A stretch of 51,818 bases of DNA. It comes from Candidatus Omnitrophota bacterium. Lineage in GTDB: Bacteria; Omnitrophota; Gorgyraeia; Zapsychrales; Zapsychraceae. A program made the translations under genes and the position numbers. This document shows positions 1 to 8,050 of the stretch, piece after piece. The number at the start of each line of letters is the position of its first letter. Position 1 is the first letter of the stretch. The notes under the pieces are model-generated. The model searched no databases. It was not told where the DNA came from and worked only from the letters and a program-made list of their open reading frames with translations. The DNA lies in assembly GCA_018062515.1 (NCBI GenBank), contig JAGOSC010000013.1, forward strand, positions 1 to 51,818, written 5' to 3'.

Positions 1-1
1 A

Positions 2-64
2 ATTAAAGCCTACACCGTGCTGCCGAAAGTCAGACAAGTAACAACCCAACTCAGTAATGTGTAA
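2..64 (+). CDS. 3' end of an upstream gene (partial)
   Basis: A reading frame is open from the left edge of the window and stops with TAA at 62-64, giving about 20 C-terminal residues (ending QVTTQLSNV). It lies 6 bases before the start codon of the radical SAM gene, the close spacing seen through the rest of this cluster, so I infer the tail of a co-transcribed gene. Too little is visible to name a family, and a chance open frame of this length is quite possible. Confidence 0.35.
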   Translation: MKAYTVLPKVRQVTTQLSNV

Positions 65-70
65 TCATCC

Positions 71-1582
71 ATGAAACAGATCGATATTTTATTCATCCAC
101 CCGAATGCCTCCAAAAAAATTTATCAGGATTTAAGTAAGGATTTTTCTGCCATCGAACCGCCGATTTGGGCGGGCATGCTGACCAATCATTGCCTTTCTC
201 GGGGATTTTCGGCTGAGATCATTGATTGTGAAGCGCTTCATTTGACGGATATTGAATCAGCGAAAAAAATTAAAGAGGCGAATCCTAAAGTAGCCTGTTT
301 TGTCGTCTATGGTGCGCAACCATCAGCTAGTTCACAAAATATGGAAGGAGCTGTGGCCCTCGCTGAGGAAGTCAAAAAGATCTCACCTGAAATAAAGATT
401 TTATTTGTCGGCGGGCATATTGCCGCTTTATCGCGTGAGGTCATGGAAAGTCATTCTTGCATTGACTTTGTCTGCCAAAATGAAGGTGTCTATACTATTT
501 CTAATTTACTCAAAACCAATTTGAAAGATAAACTTGGATCTGTTTTAGGATTAGGATACAGAGAAGGAAAAGAGATTATATTGAATTTGCCATCACCGAT
601 CGTCGAGAAATCTGATTTGGCAAGAGATTTGCCCGGTATTCCTTGGGATAAATTGCCGATGAAAAATTATCGGACCAGTTTGTGGCATTCCTATCCGAAT
701 AATTCAGAGCGTCAACCGTTCGCCGCCTTGTACACCAGCTTGGGCTGTCCGATGAAATGTTCATTTTGTATGATCAATATTATCAACCGCCAGGAAAATA
801 AATATTCTGACGGGAGTGCGGTCTTTCGCTATTGGGATCCAGAGTTTATTATTCGCGAATTCGATGAGTTGGCGAAGCGCGGGATTACGAATATCAAAAT
901 TGCCGACGAACTTTTTGTTTTGAATTCAAATCACTTTATGAAACTATGTGAGTTGATTATTCAAAGGAATTATAAATTTAATATTTGGTGTTATTCACGC
1001 GTCGATACGGTTAAAGAAAAATATCTCGAAACGCTCAAGAAGGCCGGAGTCAATTGGCTGGCTTTAGGAATTGAAAGCGGAAATACACGCGTTCGTAAAG
1101 ATGTCACTAAAGGTCGTTTCGAAGACGTAGATATACGGGATGTGGTTCAAAAAATAAGCAGTCATGGCATTAATGTTATTGCTAACTATATTTTTGGCTT
1201 GCCTGAAGATGATCATCAAAGTATGCAGACGACTTTAGATTTAGCGATGGAAATGAATACCGAAGAAGCCAACTTTTATTCCGCGATGGCCTATCCGGGA
1301 AGCCCATTATATGGAATGGCCGTCGAGAAAAAGTGGAAACTTCCGGAAAGTTATTCAGGATATTCACAGCATTCTTACAGCCAGCAGCCATTGCCGACGA
1401 AGTATCTTTCCGCCGAAGATGTCTTGGCTTTCCGCGACGAAGCATGGATGAAGTATCACACAAATAAGAATTTCTTGGATATGCTGAAAAATAAATTTGG
1501 TCAAACTGCATTTGATGAAACGGTCCGTTCCACTCAAATTAAACTTAAAAGAAAAATTTTAGAAACGAGGTTGCAGGTATGA
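71..1582 (+). CDS. B12-binding radical SAM protein
   Basis: 503 aa. The N-terminal ~190 residues look like a cobalamin-binding Rossmann domain (FVGGH segment at 113-117). The radical SAM domain follows, with the Cx3Cx2C cluster motif at Cys226, Cys230 and Cys233 (CPMKCSFC). This is the layout of the BchE/MagD-type B12-dependent radical SAM family, whose members do methylations, ring closures and other radical chemistry. The stop overlaps the start of the heptose kinase gene by 4 bases (ATGA, 1579-1582), so it belongs to the sugar cluster. A role in modifying a sugar or glycolipid is inference from context; the substrate cannot be read from sequence. No clear Shine-Dalgarno sequence precedes the start. 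Confidence 0.85.
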   Translation: MKQIDILFIHPNASKKIYQDLSKDFSAIEPPIWAGMLTNHCLSRGFSAEIIDCEALHLTDIESAKKIKEANPKVACFVVYGAQPSASSQNMEGAVALAEEVKKISPEIKILFVGGHIAALSREVMESHSCIDFVCQNEGVYTISNLLKTNLKDKLGSVLGLGYREGKEIILNLPSPIVEKSDLARDLPGIPWDKLPMKNYRTSLWHSYPNNSERQPFAALYTSLGCPMKCSFCMINIINRQENKYSDGSAVFRYWDPEFIIREFDELAKRGITNIKIADELFVLNSNHFMKLCELIIQRNYKFNIWCYSRVDTVKEKYLETLKKAGVNWLALGIESGNTRVRKDVTKGRFEDVDIRDVVQKISSHGINVIANYIFGLPEDDHQSMQTTLDLAMEMNTEEANFYSAMAYPGSPLYGMAVEKKWKLPESYSGYSQHSYSQQPLPTKYLSAEDVLAFRDEAWMKYHTNKNFLDMLKNKFGQTAFDETVRSTQIKLKRKILETRLQV

Positions 1583-2589
1583 TTATCAGCCGAACACCTT
1601 TTCGCGTATATTTTTTCGGCGGAGGAACCGATTATCCGGCGTGGTTTGAACAAAATCCCGGCGCCGTCCTGGCGACGACGATTAATAAATACTGTTATAT
1701 TTCTTGCCGGTATTTGCCTCCGTTTTTTGAACACAAATCGAGAATTATTTATTCCAAAATGGAACATGTGCATGGAATCGATGAAATTGACCACCCTGCT
1801 GTGAGAGAAGTTCTACGTTATATGGATATTCATCAGGGTGTGGAAATACATCATGACGGCGATTTGCCGGCGAGAACCGGCTTAGGATCGAGTTCTTCTT
1901 TTACCGTTGGATTGCTGAATAGTTTATATGCTTTGTTAGGCCGGATGTCGAGTAAATCCCAACTGGCTGAAGAGGCGATTCATATTGAGCAAAATATGTG
2001 TCATGAAAATGTGGGTTGCCAGGATCAGGCGCTGGCCGCTTACGGAGGTTTTAATTTTATTGAATTCGGGGGAAGTCAACATCTCCAAGTACAAAAGGTT
2101 ATTATTCCAGCCGATCGTTTAAAATTTTTTCAAGATCATTTAATGTTAGTTTTTACCGGATTTTCCCGAACAGCGTCGGAAATCGCGTCCCATCAAATTA
2201 ATAATATTCCGAAAAAGAAAATAGAATTAAAGTCCATGTATGAAATGGCCGTGCATGGCCTTGAGCTTCTTAAGGAAGATCGTCTAAAAGATTTCGGACA
2301 GTTATTAGATGAGAGCTGGAAGATTAAACGGCAATTGTCCGATAAAGTTTCGACGCCAATGATCGACGAAATTTATGAAACCGCTAAATCTTCCGGAGCC
2401 ATCGGCGGAAAACTTTTAGGAGCAGGCGGCGGTGGTTTCGTTTTATTATTTGTTCCGCCGGAGAATCAAGCAAAAGTGAGAGAAAAATTAAAAAATTTGC
2501 TTTTAGTGCCTATCGAATTTGAAAATCTGGGCAGTCAGATTATTTTTTATCAACCCAACGGAGAATTTAATCATGTTGAAAAACCTTGA
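1579..2589 (+). CDS. hddA: GHMP-family heptose-7-phosphate kinase (HddA-like)
   Basis: 336 aa, full length for the family. It starts with the signature RTPFRVYFFGGGTDYP (residues 5-20) typical of D-glycero-D-manno-heptose 7-phosphate kinases. The GHMP ATP-binding loop GLGSSSS is at 101-107, and a C-terminal glycine-rich motif (GGKLLGAGGGG) sits near 277-287. The family phosphorylates the anomeric carbon of heptose 7-phosphate, giving heptose 1,7-bisphosphate in the cytoplasm. A nucleotidyltransferase follows directly and a GmhB-like phosphatase lies at 7414, so kinase, phosphatase and nucleotidyltransferase for an NDP-heptose are all present. GmhA (isomerase) is not in the window. It overlaps both neighbours (ATGA upstream; the next start at 2573 lies inside it). 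Confidence 0.88.
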   Translation: MIISRTPFRVYFFGGGTDYPAWFEQNPGAVLATTINKYCYISCRYLPPFFEHKSRIIYSKMEHVHGIDEIDHPAVREVLRYMDIHQGVEIHHDGDLPARTGLGSSSSFTVGLLNSLYALLGRMSSKSQLAEEAIHIEQNMCHENVGCQDQALAAYGGFNFIEFGGSQHLQVQKVIIPADRLKFFQDHLMLVFTGFSRTASEIASHQINNIPKKKIELKSMYEMAVHGLELLKEDRLKDFGQLLDESWKIKRQLSDKVSTPMIDEIYETAKSSGAIGGKLLGAGGGGFVLLFVPPENQAKVREKLKNLLLVPIEFENLGSQIIFYQPNGEFNHVEKP

Positions 2590-3277
2590 TGTGGTTATTC
2601 TCTGCGGTGGACTGGGCAAACGTTTAAGAAGTGTTGATCCCGACACGCCGAAGGTTATGGTTGAATTTGAAGAGCGTCCTTTTCTTGACATTGTTATGGA
2701 AAAATTACATGAACAAGGTTTTGAAAGATTTGTTTTGTGTACAGGATATAAAGCTCAATGGATTGAAGATTATTATCGAAAGAATGAAAGGGATTTTGTC
2801 GTCGACTTTTCAAGAGAAGAAGAACCTTTAGGAACAGGCGGGGCTATTAAAAATGCGCAGCCGATCGTCGAGAGCGATCCTTTTTTTGTTTTGAATGGTG
2901 ATTGTTATTGTGATGTGGATTTTAAAAAAGTCGTTGAATTTCATAAATCTAAGAAAGCAGCCGCTACGATTGTCGCCGCTGAAATGCAGGATAGTAAAGA
3001 TTATGGAAGTTTAACCATCGACGGATCAGGCAAAATTTTGGCGTTTGAAGAAAAGAAAGATAAAGGCGCTGCATTTATCAACGCGGGCCGGTATTGTTTC
3101 GGTCAAAATGTTTTTAAATTAATGCCCAAAGAAGGAAAGTTTTCTTTGGAATACGATGTATTTCCAAAGTTGATTAAAGATGGTTTATACGGATTCAAAT
3201 CCAAAGGCGAATTTTTCGATATAGGTACGCCGGAGCGTTATGAAAAGGCAATGGAGTTTTTTAAACATGGAAAATAG
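2573..3277 (+). CDS. hddC: Sugar-1-phosphate nucleotidyltransferase (HddC-like)
   Basis: 234 aa with the start placed at 2573, where the protein begins MLKNLDVVILCGGLGKRL. GGAG at 2560-2563 gives a good ribosome-binding spacing, and the nucleotide-binding motif then starts at residue ~7 as in the family. An in-frame ATG 54 bases upstream would add an unrelated extension. The glycine-rich GGLGKRL motif, the PKVMVEF segment and the NGDCYCDVDF metal-binding region (D of NGD) identify an NTP-transferase. After a heptose kinase the best guess is D-glycero-D-manno-heptose 1-phosphate guanylyltransferase (GDP-heptose). Use of another NTP or hexose cannot be excluded. Confidence 0.85.
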   Translation: MLKNLDVVILCGGLGKRLRSVDPDTPKVMVEFEERPFLDIVMEKLHEQGFERFVLCTGYKAQWIEDYYRKNERDFVVDFSREEEPLGTGGAIKNAQPIVESDPFFVLNGDCYCDVDFKKVVEFHKSKKAAATIVAAEMQDSKDYGSLTIDGSGKILAFEEKKDKGAAFINAGRYCFGQNVFKLMPKEGKFSLEYDVFPKLIKDGLYGFKSKGEFFDIGTPERYEKAMEFFKHGK

Positions 3278-4433
3278 TTCAGCCATGTCGGCTAAAAAAG
3301 ATTTTAAAGTTCCGTTTGGAACTGTTTCTCTGACGGAACGTTCGATTCAATTGATTAACGAAGCTTTAGCGTCGAAATGGCTGACTCGCGGGCGTTTTGT
3401 TCAGGAATTTGAAGAACGATTTGCGAAACTTTTTGGAGTGAAATACGCCGTTGCTGTGAGTAGTGGAACGGATGCCGATGCCATTGCCTGCGCGGTTTTG
3501 TATGATTACGGAGCCAAGCGCGGCGATGAAGTCATTATTCCGGCGCTGACATTTGTTGCGACAGCCAACTCAATTCTTCAAGCAGGATTAACACCGGTAT
3601 TCGTCGACGTGAATCGACATACTCTGAATATTGATCCGGATCAAATTGAAAAAACGATCACTAAAAAGACCCGCGCCATTATGCCGGTACATTTGATGGG
3701 TAAACCGGCGGACATGGACCGGATTCAAACCATCGCTAAAAAATATAATTTAATCGTCATCGAAGACGCGGCGGAGGCGCATGGCGCGGAATATAAAGGA
3801 AAGAAAATCGGTTCTATCGGAGACATGGCGGCTTTTAGCCTTTACGCGGCGCACATTGTAACGACGATCGAAGGCGGAATCATGGTGACGAATAATGAAG
3901 ACATGGCGAAAGCCATGCAATCACTTCGAAATCACGGCATCGTCAATAAATTTGAATTTCAGCGCATAGGATTTTCGGCCAAGATGAATGAATTAGAAGC
4001 CGCTGTGGGTTTGGGTAATATTGATATATTTCACCACATTTTAGAAAAACGTCGACGGAACTTATTGTATTTGATGAAGAAATTTAAACCGTTTGAAGAA
4101 TTTTTTATCACTTTGCAAGAGAATGATCATGAAAAAATCGGTCCGCATGCTTTTTCAATAATCTTAAAAGAACCATGTCCTTTTTTAAAAGATGATTTTG
4201 TCCGATATATTGAGCAACATGGCATTGATTCGAGAAATTTATTCTGTTCCATCCCGACGCAATGTCCGAGTTATGACTTTTTGGGATATAAGTTAGGAGA
4301 ATTTCCCGAGGCTGAATATTGCGCCGATCATGGGACGCACATCGGCATTCATCAAGATATAGAATTGAATCAATTGGATTACGTGGCGGATGTCGTTAGA
4401 GATTTTTTAAAATTAAATGGCATTAACCGTTAA
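3267..4433 (+). CDS. DegT/ColD-fold PLP/PMP enzyme with His in place of the catalytic Lys
   Basis: 388 aa from the ATG at 3267 (GGAG at 3252-3255). The fold is clearly DegT/DnrJ/EryC1/StrS: SSGTDAD near 65-71, PALTFVATANS near 92-102 and IEDAAEAHGAEYKGKKIGS near 165-183. At the position of the PLP-binding lysine this protein has His196 (SLYAAH, codon CAC at 3852-3854), followed by TTIEGG. Known family members with His here are PMP-dependent sugar 3-dehydrases (ColD and CDP-4-keto-6-deoxyglucose E1/RfbH, whose motif reads PAHHIT). I therefore infer a deoxygenating dehydratase rather than a transaminase. I do not see the clustered Cys ligands of the E1 iron-sulfur centre. The neighbouring paralogue at 5549 keeps the lysine. 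Confidence 0.8.
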   Translation: MENSSAMSAKKDFKVPFGTVSLTERSIQLINEALASKWLTRGRFVQEFEERFAKLFGVKYAVAVSSGTDADAIACAVLYDYGAKRGDEVIIPALTFVATANSILQAGLTPVFVDVNRHTLNIDPDQIEKTITKKTRAIMPVHLMGKPADMDRIQTIAKKYNLIVIEDAAEAHGAEYKGKKIGSIGDMAAFSLYAAHIVTTIEGGIMVTNNEDMAKAMQSLRNHGIVNKFEFQRIGFSAKMNELEAAVGLGNIDIFHHILEKRRRNLLYLMKKFKPFEEFFITLQENDHEKIGPHAFSIILKEPCPFLKDDFVRYIEQHGIDSRNLFCSIPTQCPSYDFLGYKLGEFPEAEYCADHGTHIGIHQDIELNQLDYVADVVRDFLKLNGINR

Positions 4434-4469
4434 CTTGTTTAATCCCTCGCCAGCGTTGATACTCAAAAC

Positions 4470-5552
4470 ATGAATTTAAAACAAATAAACCCTTCAAAAA
4501 TATTAATCGTTAATATATTTGGAATCGGCGACGTGCTCTTTACTACGCCGCTCATTCGGAATTTACATCATCATTTTCCGAATGCAACCATTGATTATAT
4601 GTCCAGTCGTCGAGCAGCGCCGATATTGGAAGAACACTCTAAGATCCGTAAAGTCCATATTTATGAACGTGATGAATTTAATGCGGTTAAAAAGCGTTCG
4701 AAGATTGAATTCATCAAAAAAGTTAATCAATTTGTACAAATGATTAAGTCTGAGAAGTACGATATTCTCTTTGATTTCTCCATGAATCAAATGTTTAACG
4801 TGATTTCAAATTTCACCAATATTAAGACACGGATTGGTTTTAATTATAAGAATAGATCGCGATTTTTGACCAAGAAAATTAATTTGAAAGGTTTTCAGGA
4901 AAAACATGTGGTGCAATATTATTTGGATTTATTATCGGATTGCGGATTAGAAACGGTTCATCAAGAAATGGATGTCACCATTTCACAGGCGCATCATGAT
5001 TGGGTTGAACAATATTTGAGAGCGAACAAAATAAATAAAGATAAGCCGATGATCGGAATATTTCCGGGAGGTGGATCGAGTTGGGGAAAATCGGCGAATT
5101 CAAAGCGTTGGAGTCAGGAAAATTATATTAAATTAATCCATAAAATCGTTGAAAATTATCCCGTGCAGACTATACTGATGGGTGACCAAACAGAGGAAAA
5201 ACTTTGCGAGGAAATTGTCCGAAAGTGTCCAAATATCTATAAATCGTTTGGACAGACTAACTTAGGACAATCTTTGGCATTGCTCAGTAGGTGCCAAGCG
5301 GTTATTTGTAATGATGGTGGGCCTTTACACATGGCGGTGGCGGCCGGCACAAACACGGTATCGATGTTTGGTCCAGTCGATCAACGCGTTTATGGTCCTT
5401 GGTCGAATAAGAAAAAGCATCATGTCGTTGTTTCTGACATTTCTTGCCGTCCATGTTATCGTCATTTCCGAATGAGCGATTGTACCCATCTAAGCTGTTT
5501 AAATAAAATTAATGTGGATGATGTATTTAATAAAGTAAGGTTAGTATTATGA
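4470..5552 (+). CDS. Glycosyltransferase family 9 (heptosyltransferase-like)
   Basis: 360 aa. The N-terminal IGDVLFTTPLIRNL motif (residues ~18-31) and the C-terminal NDGGPLHMAVAAGT segment (~285-298) are diagnostic of GT9 ADP-heptose:LPS heptosyltransferases (WaaC/WaaF/RfaQ type). FPGGGSSWGK around 197-206 is the nucleotide-sugar region. It probably adds heptose to a lipid A-core or similar glycan at the inner face of the cytoplasmic membrane. In this cluster the donor could be GDP- or ADP-linked. The stop overlaps the next start by 4 bases. There is no clear Shine-Dalgarno sequence, and 36 bases separate it from the gene before. Confidence 0.9.
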   Translation: MNLKQINPSKILIVNIFGIGDVLFTTPLIRNLHHHFPNATIDYMSSRRAAPILEEHSKIRKVHIYERDEFNAVKKRSKIEFIKKVNQFVQMIKSEKYDILFDFSMNQMFNVISNFTNIKTRIGFNYKNRSRFLTKKINLKGFQEKHVVQYYLDLLSDCGLETVHQEMDVTISQAHHDWVEQYLRANKINKDKPMIGIFPGGGSSWGKSANSKRWSQENYIKLIHKIVENYPVQTILMGDQTEEKLCEEIVRKCPNIYKSFGQTNLGQSLALLSRCQAVICNDGGPLHMAVAAGTNTVSMFGPVDQRVYGPWSNKKKHHVVVSDISCRPCYRHFRMSDCTHLSCLNKINVDDVFNKVRLVL

Positions 5553-6649
5553 GTGTTAAATTTATCGATTTTTCAAAACAATACGAACTCGTTAAAGACG
5601 AAATCGATATTGGCTTAAAGAAAGTTTTTGAAAAAGGGAATTTTATTTTAGGGCAAGAGGCGGTTGATTTTGAGAATTCTTTTGCCAAATACTGTGATTC
5701 AAAATATGCGGTGGGCGTCAATTCAGGGACGGACGCGCTGTATTTAGCGGTCGCGGCATTGGATATTACCGTCGGGGATGAAGTTATTTTACCGTCATAT
5801 ACATTTATCGCCACAGCTTTATGCGTGTCATACACAGGCGCTACACCGGTGTTCGTCGAAATTGAAGAAGACACATACAATATCGATCCTGCGAAGCTTA
5901 AGAAAGCCATTACTTCCAAAACAAAAGCCGTTATTATCGTTCACCTATATGGTCAGCCCGCGAATATGGATGAAATCAGTGCCATTTGCCGGGAAAAGGG
6001 AATTGCCGTTATTGAAGACGCTGCACAATCGCATGGAGCTACATATAAAGGTCAAAAGGTTGGATCTTTAGGAGATATTGCTTGTTTTAGTTTTTATCCG
6101 ACGAAAAGTTTAGGAGCATTCGGCGACGGGGGAATGGTTGTAACCAAAAGTAAGGAACTGTACGACAAAGTTTTCATGTTGCGTGATTATGGCCGTAAGA
6201 ATCGTTATGATCACAAAATTAAAGGTTACAACTCACGCCTTGATACCATTCAGGCCGTTGTTCTCTCGGCTAAATTAAAACATTTGGATCAATGGAATAA
6301 AATGCGGGCAGAAAACGCGAAATATTACAATGAACAGCTCGCTGAATGTAAAAATGTAATTACCCCACAAGTTTTGGATGATCGAACGCATATTTATCAA
6401 ACCTATGCCATTCGTGTTCCAAACCGTGATAAAGTCGCTGAACAAATGACAGCCCAAAATATTTCCGTTTTGATCCATTATCCGATACCGATTCATTTAC
6501 AGGAAGCTTATCAGGATGCCGGTTACAAAACTGGTGATCTTCCGATTTCAGAAAAAATATCCAATGAAATTTTATCACTGCCTATGTATCCGCATATGAC
6601 GAGGGCGGATATAGATTTAGTATGTGATACCTTAAAAAGGTTTGTGTAA
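5549..6649 (+). CDS. DegT/DnrJ/EryC1/StrS aminotransferase
   Basis: 366 aa, full length. The motifs are NSGTDAL (58-64), PSYTFIATA (82-90), IEDAAQSHGA (155-164) and the PLP lysine in SFYPTKSLGAFGDGG (Lys186). The family transfers an amino group from glutamate or glutamine to a keto-sugar nucleotide. It is a distant paralogue of the His-containing enzyme at 3267, so the two may act in sequence on the same keto-sugar. The 4-base overlap with the GT9 gene and the 3-base gap to the GT2 gene place it inside the same operon. Confidence 0.92.
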   Translation: MSVKFIDFSKQYELVKDEIDIGLKKVFEKGNFILGQEAVDFENSFAKYCDSKYAVGVNSGTDALYLAVAALDITVGDEVILPSYTFIATALCVSYTGATPVFVEIEEDTYNIDPAKLKKAITSKTKAVIIVHLYGQPANMDEISAICREKGIAVIEDAAQSHGATYKGQKVGSLGDIACFSFYPTKSLGAFGDGGMVVTKSKELYDKVFMLRDYGRKNRYDHKIKGYNSRLDTIQAVVLSAKLKHLDQWNKMRAENAKYYNEQLAECKNVITPQVLDDRTHIYQTYAIRVPNRDKVAEQMTAQNISVLIHYPIPIHLQEAYQDAGYKTGDLPISEKISNEILSLPMYPHMTRADIDLVCDTLKRFV

Positions 6650-6652
6650 GAC

Positions 6653-7417
6653 ATGGGACAAGTGCCTATTACGGTTGTTATTATCACCAAGAATGAAGAA
6701 CAGCGCATTGAAGAATGTTTGAAAAGTGTTCATAGCTGGGCGGATGAAATTATTATTGTCGACGATGAAAGCACCGATGGAACACAAAAGATTGCTCAAA
6801 AGTATATTGATAAATTTCTTGTCCGTAAAATGGAGGTTGAGGGAACGCATCGAAATTGGGCTTACGCGCAGGCCAAAAATAATTGGATTTTAAGTTTGGA
6901 TGCGGATGAACGTTTGACTCAAGAATTGCGTGATGAGATCGACGGTGTTTTGCCGACGGCGGACTGTGAAGTTTATTCAATTCCCCGTCGGAATTATATC
7001 GGTGATTATTGGATGAAATGGGGCGGACAATATCCGTCGGGCCAAGATCGATTATTTCAAAAAGGAAAATTTATATACCGTGATGATGAAGTACATCCGG
7101 GAGTAAAAGTTAAAGGCAAAGGCGGACGTTTAACGAAGGACATGATTCATTATAGCTATCGGGATTTTTCCCATTTTTTATCCAAATTAAATGGGCAGTC
7201 AACCCTCGAGGCGAAAAAATGGATCAGAGATGGACGTAAAGTAACTATGGGAAAAGCGATGTGGCGGGCCTTTGATCGTTTCTTCCGCACGTACCTTAGA
7301 AAAAAAGGACATAAAGACGGATTTATCGGATTTATGATGGCTTTTTTTGCGTCGCTGTATCAGATTATGAGTTATGCCAAATATTGGGAAATGAAAAAGA
7401 ATATTCAATCAAAATGA
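6653..7417 (+). CDS. Glycosyltransferase family 2 (LPS core type, WaaE/KdtX-like)
   Basis: 254 aa. The start ITVVIITKNEEQRIEECLKS, then VDDESTDGT and a DADE metal-binding motif (near residue 83), are the GT-A fold of GT2. The compact length and the C-terminal region with YPSGQDRLFQKG and HP(G)V match the LPS core glucosyltransferases related to WaaE/KdtX. Expected role: transfer of a hexose or heptose to the core oligosaccharide on the cytoplasmic face. It overlaps the phosphatase gene by 4 bases (ATGA at 7414-7417). Confidence 0.88.
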   Translation: MGQVPITVVIITKNEEQRIEECLKSVHSWADEIIIVDDESTDGTQKIAQKYIDKFLVRKMEVEGTHRNWAYAQAKNNWILSLDADERLTQELRDEIDGVLPTADCEVYSIPRRNYIGDYWMKWGGQYPSGQDRLFQKGKFIYRDDEVHPGVKVKGKGGRLTKDMIHYSYRDFSHFLSKLNGQSTLEAKKWIRDGRKVTMGKAMWRAFDRFFRTYLRKKGHKDGFIGFMMAFFASLYQIMSYAKYWEMKKNIQSK

Positions 7418-8022
7418 AAATTGCATTTTTAGATAGAGATGGTGTGATTAATAAGTTTCCGGGAAATGGAAAATACGTGACTAAGGTCAAGAATTTTCAA
7501 TTTCTTCCCGGATCATTAGAGGCGATCCGTATGCTGACCGAAAACGGATATACCATTTTTGTGGTGTCGAATCAGGCTGGCGTCGGAAAAGGCATTTTTA
7601 CTCAAAGAAAATTAGATCAGATTACCGAAAAAATGTTAAGAGAAGTACAAAAGAAGGGCGGAGTTATTCGTCAAGTTTATTACAGCACGGCGCGTTCTGA
7701 TTCGGATTGTGAAGACCGTAAGCCGAATATCGGTTCTATTCGAAAGGCCATAAAACTTTTGGGGAAGGATATGCAAATTGCCCATAATGCTTATTTCGTC
7801 GGAGATACTGTGACGGATATGGCCACCGGGCGTAATGCCGGATGTAAAACAATTTTTGTTTTATCCGGACGCAGTGACACCGGACGATTACGGGAGAAAA
7901 AAATCAAACCGGACTTCGTCGCTAAAAATCTTTTGGGAGCGGCTCAAATTATGATTAATGGCCATCCCGGGATACAAAGAACTGCTTTAAGAAAAAGTTC
8001 AGCCGTTAAAAAAGGCGCATAA
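7414..8022 (+). CDS. gmhB: HAD phosphatase, heptose-1,7-bisphosphate 7-phosphatase-like
   Basis: 202 aa from the ATG at 7414, where the HAD motif FLDRDGVIN begins at residue 5. Further motifs are VSNQAGVGKG (51-60), RKP (102-104) and GDTVTDMATGRNAG. This is the histidinol-phosphatase/GmhB subgroup, which removes the 7-phosphate from heptose 1,7-bisphosphate, the step between the kinase and the nucleotidyltransferase found upstream. Oddly, the zinc-binding loop that normally reads C-x-H...C-x-C-R-K-P is reduced here to a single cysteine (Cys99, in CEDRKP). The structural zinc is therefore probably lost. Assignment as gmhB rests on family plus context. Confidence 0.85.
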   Translation: MKIAFLDRDGVINKFPGNGKYVTKVKNFQFLPGSLEAIRMLTENGYTIFVVSNQAGVGKGIFTQRKLDQITEKMLREVQKKGGVIRQVYYSTARSDSDCEDRKPNIGSIRKAIKLLGKDMQIAHNAYFVGDTVTDMATGRNAGCKTIFVLSGRSDTGRLREKKIKPDFVAKNLLGAAQIMINGHPGIQRTALRKSSAVKKGA

Positions 8023-8050
8023 TCCTGGGGGCCGGAGGTCCTATCATAAA

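Noticed and set aside
5527..5919. 130-residue minus-strand frame under the aminotransferase gene
   Set aside because: It lies wholly opposite well-conserved coding sequence and shows no family features; it is an antisense shadow.
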